The notes under the pieces were generated by a model, which had not been told where the DNA came from, made no database searches, and was given only the letters and a program-made list of their open reading frames with translations. A program made the position numbers and the translations under genes. Below, piece by piece: positions 48,554 through 60,500 of a stretch of DNA of 64,000 nucleotides. Position 1 is the stretch's first letter, and each line of letters begins with the position of its first letter. This DNA is from Hymenopus coronatus. Its lineage: Eukaryota; Arthropoda; Insecta; Mantodea; Hymenopodidae. The DNA lies in the NCBI GenBank assembly GCA_030762935.1, contig CM060883.1, positions 97,352,001-97,416,000 of the forward strand, in the 5' to 3' direction.

Positions 48554-51500
48554 GGGTGGGAGAGGGAGAGAAATTATAATACTCATTACTGCGTCTTTCT
48601 CATTGATGTTGGTCCATCATACAATGTCAAATCTGCTTGCCCACCCCACAAAATCACCAATAGAAAGAATTTATTGTTAGCAATGATGTCTCTAAGAATA
48701 TTTATTGTTAGCAATGCATGACTTTAATGTTGTCTCTAAGAATATTTATTGTTAGCAATGATGTCTTTAAGAATATTTATTGTTAGAAATGCATGACTTT
48801 AATGATGTCTCTATGAATATTTATTGTTAGCAATGATGTCTTTAAGAATATTTATTGTTAGCAATGCATGACTTTAATGATGTCTCTAAGAATTTTTATT
48901 GTTAGCAATGATGTCTTTAAGAATATTTATTGTTAGCAATGCATGACTTTAATGATGTCTCTAAGAATATTTATTGTTAGCAATGATGTCTCTAAGAATA
49001 TTTATTGTTAGCAATGATGTCTCTAGGAACATTTATTGTTAGCAATGCATGACTTTAATGATGTCTCTAAGAATATTTATTGTTAGCAATGATGTCTCTA
49101 AGAATATTTATTGTTAGCAATGATGTCTCTAAGAATATTTATTGTTAGCAATGATGTCTCTAAGAACATTTATTGTTAGCAATGCATGACTTTAATGATG
49201 TCTCTAAGAATATTTATTGTTAGCAATGATGTCTCTAAGAATATTTATTGTTAGCAATGATGTCTCTAGGAACATTTATTGTTAGCAATGCATGACTTTA
49301 ATGATGTCTCTAAGAATATTTATTGTTAACAATGATGTCTCTAAGAATATTTATTGTAGGCAATGATGTCTCTAAGAATATTTATTGTTAGCAATGATGT
49401 CTCTAAGAATATTTATTGTTAGCAATGTACTAACTCATGGACCAAATGTATTGGCAGATTTTTCCATGCATAAAATGGAGTAAAAGTCTACTGTTCTGTA
49501 CTATACTGTAAGAGTGAGTTTTTCGGAGAGATTGAGTTTTTTTCACCAAAACAATTTTACTGTTGTAATCCACTAACTGTTATGGGTTGATTCATACTGG
49601 CATCAATTCTAGTCCATGTTAATTATAAAATCAAGGCTGAAGTTTGGTAATACGAGGGTGGATCGAAAAGTAATGCACAATAATTTTTTTTTACAAAAAG
49701 TTTAATAGTTAAAAAAACAACAACAAAAAATTAGAAATGAACTTGCACCTTTTAAATATTTTATTACATACTTACCAACTTTTGTCCCATTTCAATATGC
49801 CTTGTTGATAGAAAAGTTCGTTTCCCTGGAGTATAGCCACATGCAGACTGCTGATTTCACTTCAACATCTGTCGCAAAGCATTGGCCGGCCAGGAACTTC
49901 AAACAGATGAAAATTTGATAGTGCAAGCTCTGGACTGTATGGTGGATGCTGGAGCACCTCCCAACCAAATTTGGTGATTTTCTGACGAACAGCAGCAGCA
50001 ACATGGGGGCGAGCATTGTCAGTATTAATGTTGTGGCATTTGTCATGAAGGTCATGTTGCTTGCTTCACAGTGGTCCTGTGTGCATATCCCAGAACATTG
50101 TTTCCTAGCAGGTTGAGTTTTTTCTTTACTGGGTAACAAGTATGTTTTCACTCCATACTTGCCTGCTTTGTTTCAGGCGTGTAGTGATATGCCCACGACT
50201 TCACCAGTGACAATTCCATTCCTTCTGTGGCATAATGCGTCAAGTGATCCAAGCTTGTCATCATTCACTGGCCCTTGTGGTTGTCTGTCAGGTTCTTAGG
50301 CACCCAGTGAGCACTAACTTTGCAAAATTTCTACATGTCATGAACAATATAGTACACTACACCATAGGAAATGTTGAACTGTTACAATAAAGTTCACAGT
50401 TCACACGGTCGTCGTTCAAAATTGCTGCCTCAAAGCCTGTGACATTTTGCAAGGTTGCAGAGCATGACGAATCACCAAGGCTCACCATCTGGCTACTCAG
50501 CACATACTGCTGTGGCATTCCACCAATCAATAACAACTATCTCATGTGTTCATACGAGGGCCGTTCAGAAAGTAACCTCCGATCGGTCACAGTGCGGGTA
50601 GTGGGGGGAGTAGCGACGCCATCTGTGCATTCACGCACTCAGCAGGTCAGTCGGCATCAAGCCGTGGTCGAGTGAAAGTCGTACCTGCGCTAGTTTAGTG
50701 TTTGTGGCCATTTGAAATGTGTACTGCAATAGAAAACCCCGCCAAATGTGAAGTGCATGCTGCTATAAGGCTTTTTACAGCCAAAGGATATTCTGCAGCA
50801 GCTATTCATCGTGAGCTTTGTGCCGTGTACGGACCAAGAGTTATGAGTGAAGGAGTGGTCCGTGAATGGGTACGTTTATTTAAAAGTGGACGAGAAAACG
50901 TTCATGATGAAGAGAGGAGTGGTAGACCATCATTGGTCACGGACGAACTCGTTCAGACAGTTGATGCAAAAGTTCGTGAAAACCGACGTTTCACAATGTC
51001 GGAGTTGTCTACTGATTTTCCACAGATTTCTAAGACTCTCTTGTACGAGATAGTGACAGCAAGATTGGGTTACCGTAAGTTCTGTGCACGATGGGTGCCC
51101 AAAATTCTTACCGACCACCACAAAACTCAAAGAATGGCCTCTGCATTAGACTTTCTGTCACGTTATGAGGCCGAAGGTGAACCATTGTTAAACAGAATCG
51201 TGACCGGGGACGAAACCTGGATTAAGTACGTGAACCCTGAGGCAAAAGAACAATCAAAGATGTGGGCACATTTAAATTCGCCTACCAAACCAATAAAAGC
51301 CCGGCAAGATTTTTCTGCCCGAAAATTGATGGCAACGGTGTTTTGGGATGCAAAAGGGGTGTTGTTGGTTGAATTCATGGAACGTGGGACGACCATTAAT
51401 CAAGACGTGTACTGTGAAACACTAAAACAATTACGACGGGCTATACAGAACAAACGCCGTGGTATGCTGACTTCCGGTATCGTTTTTTTGCACGATAACG

Positions 51501-54500
51501 CCCGTCCTCACTCTGCTCGCAGAACAACAGCCCTTCTTGAGTCCTTCAAGTGGGACGTTGTCAACCATCCACCTTACAGCCCAGATCTGGCGCCAAGCGA
51601 TTATCACCTCTTCATGCATATGAAGAAATGGCTCGGGTCCCAGCGGTTTGATGACGACGAAGAGCTCAAAGATGCGGTCACAGGCTGGCTCCAGGCACAA
51701 GCGGGTGATTTTTATGCAGAAGGAATTTCAAAGCTTGTGAACAGATACGATAAGTGCCTCAATCGTTATGGAAACTATGTAGAAAAATAGTGCAAAGATG
51801 TAGTTGTAAGATGTATATATTAAAATATTTTTATTTAACTTGGTGAATTTCTTGCAATCAACCGGAGGCTACTTTCTGAACGGCCCTCGTATTTACTAGT
51901 TCAGCTAATCTTTTTAGAAAATGGAAGCCAGAACTAATTCTTTTTCCCAGAAGACATTTTTAAATATATTTATTCTAGATTAAGATAATATTACAGAATT
52001 GGAATCGCCCATGACATTAAAATTCGCATTTTAAAATGTAAAAGTTTTCAGTAAATCTTTTATCTTTCTTAAGTGAGAAATTGCACTATAGCATTTGATT
52101 TATTTATTTATTTCTTGGTATTAGAAAACATATACCATTGAAGAAAGGTTTGCTTGCTTTTCATAGCAATAGTACACAAATGGTTATGGACTAAAACTAG
52201 TTTTACATCATTAGGACAAAACTGCAACAAAATATTAGGTATTATTGATGTCATATGTTGCCACAGTATGGAGAGCATACTTTTGATACATAACTTTCAG
52301 AAATATTACTTACTCTATGGTATATATAGTATAATGTATATACATTTTTGAGTAAACTATGCTTTAAGTTTGTTTTTAAATCTTACCTTTGTATAATTTC
52401 ACAGCCATTGGTAATTTATTGTGTAATGTCAATCCTTTTGCTTAGCAGCTGTTTACAATTTGACTTCATTCTGTGTTAGTTGTCCTTACCTCATAGTAAG
52501 CAGTTTGTTATAAAGAGTTTATTCCATTACAAAATGCCCTTGCCATGTAAATTTTGGAGGCATGGTCTGTGTTAAAATATCTCCAGAGTGGACAATGAGA
52601 TGAAATATCAGTGGATAAATTTCTTTTAACAGCAACAAAAATTACAACCACTGCTAAAATCTATCATGAATTGATGTTGGGAACTGGATTTATACTTAAT
52701 GGGCTAAAAGATGTATGTTTCATTTTAATATGAAGATGGTGATGTACGTGATTTAAAAAACAAATATCCACCTATTTAACTTCAATGACACATTGTGTTT
52801 TTGTAGTTTGTTTTTTTCCCAAAGTCAGTGGAATGGTTATGAGAAAATCTATCAACACTTTCTAACAATCCTCAAAGCCTTTGTCAACATAAGCATTCCT
52901 ACTGCTTTAGTCTTTTCACACATGGTTAGGTTATTTAAAAGCCATAAAGTAATAACCTGGTCAGCAGATTATACATGCTAATGCAACATATTTTTTATTT
53001 AACAGAATGAGGAGCTTCGAAGGAAACTTGATGATTTTGACAAGGTGGTAAAGGTGAATCGAAACATAACTGCTGATACATCTGCAATTGACAAAGAGCT
53101 GCGACAGACAAGAAACAAGTAAGATACAGTGCATTTTTTAACTCTCTTAGCTGACACCAGTATTGATATTATCCTTTAAAGCAGAGGGAGAGAGATATTG
53201 ATGAGTAAAATGGAAAAAAGATCATAAGCACTTTGCTTCTAATTTTCATAGATTTGTGAAAAATATTCTTTGAAAAAATAGAGTTCTTGGCAAGAGTACA
53301 CTTAACCTTATATGAGAAATGACAGATTGTGCTTGAGGGAGGTCAGAGCTGACCCAGAGTAAAATGTATGTTGAGTTACTGAACATGTTAATATTGAATG
53401 ATATCTTTTGCTGGTGGTATTTAATTCTTAATATAATTATTTCACACAAAGTTTAATGTTTAATGAATGCAGCTAAACCTAAAATACACCTGTTTGAACT
53501 TAAAGTCAAAGAATAAAACAGAATAGAAGTTTTAACTTAGGGATTTATTAGTATATAACTTCAAATAAAAAGTTTAAATTTTCCTAAGCATCCAGTAAAA
53601 CATATAAAAACAAACTAGTTATTCTTTAAGGAAATACAGTAAACCAAAATAAATAAATTGTATAAATGATTAATAAATCAGTTTTTTTTATGAATGAAAT
53701 TGGTGAAATGATGCTCATATGATTTCGGGGTCCATGGAGCTTAAAGTTACTTGACATTCGTCTTCTCAGGATGAGGGAAAACCCTGAAAAAAACCTTAAC
53801 CGGGCAATTCATCCTAAGTGAGATTCGAACTCACGTCCTTTTGAATGTGAAGCAGACACACACACTACCACCACATGAACCAGGCAGGCACAAAAGTATT
53901 GTATTCCACCCAAAAATTTCATGTCAAAATTTCACAGGAAATACATGTTTTAGGACCCCCTGAATCCAAAAAAAAAGCATTTTCAGAAACAGATCCATAT
54001 GTGTGTCTGGGTTTGGGTCTGTGTCTGTGGACAGCATAGCTCAAAAAAGAAATCACTGTTAAATACCAAACTTGGCATTTAAGTTTGGTATCTTCCAAGA
54101 TATGACACAAAGATTTTCAAGAAAATCCCCCCATCCCTAATTACCCTTTACATGGAAAATTTTCAAACATTTTGTTTTTCTTAAAAATGGCTTTAACAAT
54201 TCTAATTAAAATACCACATATTAAAGCCATTTCTATCACAAATAAAATGTATTTCTTGAATTTTATGAGAATAGCTCCTAAAGACCTGTTTGTTGTGGAT
54301 GAACTTTGCTTAATTTGGCAAACTAGTACACTGTAAGAGATAGACAAAAATTTACTATACAAAAAATGTAGATCTTTTTTAAATACACAAGTTATGTCAT
54401 ATACAGTTTTTCGTGGAGCTTTACCATTCCTTGTTATTTGTTTCAGTTGTGAAGTATATATACTTTTGTCAGACAGAATGTCCATTTTTCCTTTGTTCTA

Positions 54501-57500
54501 CTCCTGGCCAAGCAAAGAAGTGATTTATAATGACAGTCGCATGACAACAGTTTTTAAAACATTTGACATTTTTTTCAGCCTAGTGCATTCCCTTAGTTCC
54601 TTCTTACTTAAAGGAACTAATAACATTCTGTTAACGTTTATCTCCATTAGCATGGTGTTGAAAGAAGAATTATCTTTTGTAAGAAGTTTGTTTGTAGAGT
54701 AGCTAGAGAAAGTCATGTGAGTGTAACACATCAGATTTTTTTTGTATAAATACCCTATAAAAGGAAATAAATTTATGCATAATATTGGCAATCCTTTAGG
54801 ATGTGATAAACAGTACTCCTGCAGCTCCTACTTTGTTTCCAGTCTTACTACCGTCTTATTCTTGCAACTTCCTGGCTACATACTAGTTTTGATGGGTGTG
54901 TGTTTCATTTCCAATGGTACATCATAATCTGTGTTGTGTATCAAAGCTATACCTTCTCTTCTATTGTGTGTTGTATGGGTTGTATTCCTACTACAACGCA
55001 AGAGGTTTTGCTGTTTTAATCTCTATTAATCTTTGCACCTGTTTAAGCTTGGCAAGATTCTTGCTTTGCTGGATAGTTTCTGCCCATACCGGTGCTCTGT
55101 AGATTAAGATGGGTACAACAGCTCCTTCATAAATTGATGTCCTAAGCCCCATTGTAGGTGTGTGTGTGTGTATCTGGGTGGGTGCATGCAAGGCCATTTT
55201 TAAGCTATGATAACACAAATTAACATCAACAAAAAATTACAGTTTATACAAAACAAAAATGCTAAGTGCTTAAAAAAGTGAAAGTAACAAAAACACTTGT
55301 GCCAGTTGTTTTTATATCATATGCAGCATTTTGGTGAATGCCTTCCTTAACAGTTTAGGTTTATGGATCTCTTCTTCAGAGCACATGATAACTTAACTTT
55401 CTTTTTGGTCAGTTACATACCCTGTCCCCTTAAACATTTTCGTTATTTCATGTATAGTTTGTCAAGCCAGAACAGGCTTACAGGATATTTATATCTATAT
55501 TTTTTGTGTGTTCTTGCATACAAATTTCTGCACACTAAAAACAAAAAGTCTTCAGATTGAACATTGTTTTCCACAAGGAGAATACAACACTCACATCAGC
55601 ACATACAAAAGATTGATATGTTTTGGTAAATTCTTGCCCAGCAGTCAGCTGCATTAGGTATTCATCTTGGCATCAGTTGTACCCTACACAGCTCACACAG
55701 TGGCCAAGAACACCAATGCAAGTGGCTCTGCATATTTATATATTTTGCTTTAACGGCCCCGTGTGAATTTATAATGCCAGAATTAATCCAGAAATTGCAT
55801 TTTTTTATTCTACTGAAATTACATACAAAGCATAAAATAGTATTCATTTGTGTGTGTTCATATGATTATACGCTCACTGAGAACATCTGTACCTTTTCTG
55901 TACTCTAAACTGTAAATTTTTAAAATAATCCCTAAATATCAATGTTTCACTCATTACATGTTACAGCAGCTGATAATGTAGACAATAGCTATGAAAACAT
56001 TCCTACAGTAAAACCTGTTTAGTTGACTCCACGCCTTTTGGAAAATTTGGCTTCACTAAGTTCCTTATAAGTGAATTTAGACTTACAGATTATAATGTAC
56101 TTAAATCATTTCATATTTACACAATAAGAGGTTAGCTACCTCAATGTACTTATAATTTGTCAATCATTTCATCACTTAATCGTTTCGTTCACCATTTTTT
56201 CTGGTAGGAAAAAAAATTTGTGTGTCTCAGGCACGTTTAAGGGAAGGATAAGAGGCAGCATAGCAAGTTTAAAAAGCATATTTTTGTTATATGTGGTGCT
56301 AATTTGTTGAGTCAGTATTTTTGACACTACATCACTTACATTTTCATTATGAGGGACTAGTTTTGGAAGCCTGTGCTACCATTTGGGTCCAACTCCCGTT
56401 GTTGGTTGCATCTGCCTGTGTTCTCTGGTGGCAAAACGATGAACTTCTCAACTAAGTTGCCAACCGGCAGGATTTCAAAGTTTATTAGGCGATCTTTGTG
56501 TTTCCATATAAGGATGTTTTCCCAGATTGTGACTTCATTGTGGCCTGGCATGGTTTTTAGCAATTTTGGAGTTTTTGTAAGTCACAGCTGTTTGTTGCCA
56601 TCAATTATTACACCTGAGTTAGTGGACACATGTGATGTTCAGATGTTCTTTTAACATTGCAGTTGTGATGGAAAAAATGAAATGGCATGTTATTTATGGA
56701 CGCTCTTTAACTACTATGGTTCTCAGTGTCCCATTCTAAATTGGCATGAAAGACCACTTAATTTTGCTCAGAGGGCTCTCTATCAGGCTTCAGGTTCTTT
56801 TAAGTGCCGTAAATCTACGACACAGGACCAACGGCTTTACTTCACTTCCGAAGGAAGCCATGCTAAGGATTTTTACACACGAAAAAATCCATTATCCTCC
56901 GCCGGGTTTGAACCCGCGACCTTGGATATATGAAGTTAGCATGGTAACCATTACACCATGGAGGGCGACGCAGCTGAGATGGCTACACCTGTGTGAGTGG
57001 GCAAGTGTTTGATGTTGAAGCTGAGCATGTTTTACCTGAATAAGTTTATGGCACAAGCAACTTCTTCTGGAAGTCCTGCCACATGGCTGAGAGTTCCACT
57101 TTAACTGGTAATGCACCAGTTGATTCAGCTGTAGCCACTGAACATCAAGAGAGCATTGTTGCAAAAGCATCGAAGAAAGAAATTAATTTGTCAACAAAAT
57201 TTTACTTTCTCTATATGCACTATCTATGTACATAGTGTATAGAGGAGATATTGCACTCCACCCAAAAATTCGATACCGAGATTTCACCGGAAATATATGT
57301 TTTAGGTCCCCTTTATCTAAAAAAAGCATTTTCGGAAAAAGGTCCATGTATGTATGTGTGTGTGTGTGTGTGTGTGAGTCCGTGTGTCCATGTGTCTGTG
57401 AACACGATAACTCAAAAACGAAAAGTAGGTAAAATACCAAACTTGGTATTTAAGTTTAGTATCTTCAAGTGATGCGACACAAAGATTTTGAGAAAAATCA

Positions 57501-60500
57501 CCCCACCCCCAACTACCCCTTACTTGGAACTTTTTTCGAAAATTTTGATTTTCTCAAAAATGGGTCTAACGATTTTGATTAAGATTTTGTATATTAAAGA
57601 TATTTACCTGACAATTAAAATGTGTATCTTGAATTTTCTGGGAATAGCCTCTGAGGAGTAGTTTATTCTGGATGAATTTTACTGAAAACTGAATAGCTGC
57701 TAAACCATAAGAGATGGACAAAAACTTACTACACAAAAAATGCAGAGCACGTTAAAACACACAATTTATGTTATATACATTATTTTCGTGGAGTTCGTCG
57801 TTTTTGAGACATTCCTTATTTTTGGTTTCTACTATGAAAAACTTATACTTTTCTCATACAAGAATTTGTCAACTGCTGACCATTCAAACAAAGGAACTTC
57901 AGTGACATAGCAACCAGTTTTTGATTATCTTTTTAACCTATGGTACTCCCTTATTTTGCTTATACTTACAAGGAAGCAAATAATATGGTTGTAATGAAGT
58001 AAATAGAAGTATAAGCTTTTTAAGAATAATTTGTTGCAGAGATGTAGAGAAAGTCATGTGAATAGAACACATCAGATTTTTTTGTTTTGTAATCAGTGGA
58101 AAAAATAAAGAGTTATTTGTTGGATAAAAAATTTGATGTGCTCCATTCACTTTACTTTCTTTATATCTCTGTAACAAATTATTGTAAATAAGCTTATTCT
58201 TCTATCTACTTCATGCTAATTGAGATAAACATTAGCAGAAACTGTCTTATTACTTTGTTGACATGATCTATATTCTAGAGTTTGGGCTCTGAGTCTAAGC
58301 TCATAATAGGAACTACAGATTGCAATGTTTTGTGTGCGTGCGTGGGTGCATGCATGGGTGTGTTTGGGGGGGTGGGTGTGAGAGAGAGAGAGTGCACGTG
58401 AGGTTGGTGTGGGTGTGTGGGGGGGGGTTCTCTCTCTCTCTCCTTAAAGGTAGAAGGGAAATAAGGGGATACACTAGGCTAAACCGACAGTCAAATACTT
58501 TAAAATGTGGTTGCTATGGCTCGAAATCTGATTCTTTGCATGGTCAGGTGTTGACAAGTTCCTGTATGAAAAAAGTGTTAAGTATTTTAAATCTGAACCC
58601 AATAACAAGGACACAAAATGGCCAACTCTACAAAAAGATGTATATAACATAAATTGTGTGTTTTAATGTGCTCTTCATTTTTTGTTTAGTAAGTTTTGGT
58701 CTATCTCTTACAATTTACTAATTATGCAAAATTCTGCAAAATTCATTCAAAATAAAGATGTCTTCAAAGGCTGTTCCCAGAAAATTGAAGATATACATTT
58801 TTATTTACCATGTAAATGTCTTTAAAATACAATATTTTAATCAAAATCATTAAACCCATTTTTGAGAAAATCATAATTTTTGAAAATTTTTCCATATAAA
58901 GAGTAGTTGGTCTTGAAAATCTTTGTAGTGCATCCTTGGAAAATACTGAACTTAAATACCAAGTTTGGTATCTAACAGACTTTTCCTTTTTGAGCTATGC
59001 TGTCCCCTTGCACACATGCACGCACGCATACACACACAAAGAAATACGTTTTTTTTGGATTCAGGAGGTCCCAAAACATGTATCTCTGATGAAATCTCTG
59101 TATGGAATTTCCAGGTGCAATACAATACCTTCTCTATACACTATGCACATAGTACGTGTAGAGAAAGTGATAACAAGAGGTTTTAGTACAATATAAATGC
59201 ATCACAAACTTTTAACTATATTTAGACTGCCAGAATCATCTTTATTTTTACATTCCTATGTATAAATTAACAACCTTGGAAATAAACTGAACAAAATTTT
59301 GGAAATGTACACTTTAAGACTTTTACTTTTATTCACCTGTGTCCAAAACTGAATTATTTGACCAACTTGGGTGAACCTTTGTGTACTTGCCCTTAGGACA
59401 GCATGAATATTACATACCACCTACAACTTTTAAAATACTAAACTGTAGTTTTAGTTAAGAATCATAATAAAATTTATTTTGTATACTTAGGTGTAGGAAC
59501 TTACAATTATGGAGCACCTTGTGCCTCTGTAATCAATATAGTTGCCCTCCATGGTGTAATGATTACCATGCTAATTTCATACACCCAAGGTCGTGGGTTC
59601 AAACCTGGTGAGGGACAATGTATTTTTTGGGGCATAAAAATCGTTAGCATAGCTTCCTTTGGAAGGGAAGTAAAGCCGTTGGTCCCATGTCATAGATTTA
59701 AGGCACGTAAAAAAAGTCAAACCTGAAAAAGAGGCCTCTGAGCAAAATTAAGTGACCTTTCGCACCCAGTATAGAATGGAATACTGAGAACCACAGCAGT
59801 TAAAGAGCGCCCATAAATTAAAAAAAAATAAATAAAACTGTAATCAACATTCCCTGTATCATGTGCCTGAAGTTCAACTTTGTTTTCTTTGCAATGTATG
59901 CCAATATCATAAGAATTGCTATTCATGTAATAAAATATCCAACTTGAAAATACAACTTGTTTTATTATATTCTTATTTTTTCTTTTAGGTTTACAAGATT
60001 CTGTATGTTGGAAATTCTTTTGTCAGTGGTTAAGTTAACATATCTACATATAATAAAAAGAGGAAGTATTATGTTCTACCTAAAATGTAATATTGATATA
60101 ATACATCAAAAAGATGTGTTTTGAGGTTTGTTGTTGTGATTTGTTTCAGGCTTCATGAAGAAGAGAAGTCTCATAAGGCAGAGATAGCTCAGTTGAAGAT
60201 GCGATATGATAGCAGGGTGGCAGTTATCAGTGAAGAGATTCAGTCACTTCAAGGACAAGTGAGCAGGTTTAAAAGAGAGCGAGATACGTTCAGACACATG
60301 CTGGAGGCAGCCCAGAGAACCATATCTGAGCTCAAGTCTTCAGCTCGCAGTGCTGGCTCTAGTAGCGCTGAAGAAGTAAGTCAGACAATTTGTGCCCTGT
60401 GATGCACTCCAGAGAACCACATGTGGCATTTGTGGTGGGTTTTCCCCTCCATTCTTTCCACCAGTTGCTCCATATCACCCATCCTGGATTCTCTCTGAAA

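Noticed and set aside
57204..59168. Rep-X as a DNA transposon with terminal inverted repeats
   Set aside because: ACTTTCTCTACA near the start and TGTAGAGAAAGT near the end pair, but homology continues beyond the second one to ACACATCAGATTTTT, so these are not clean termini.
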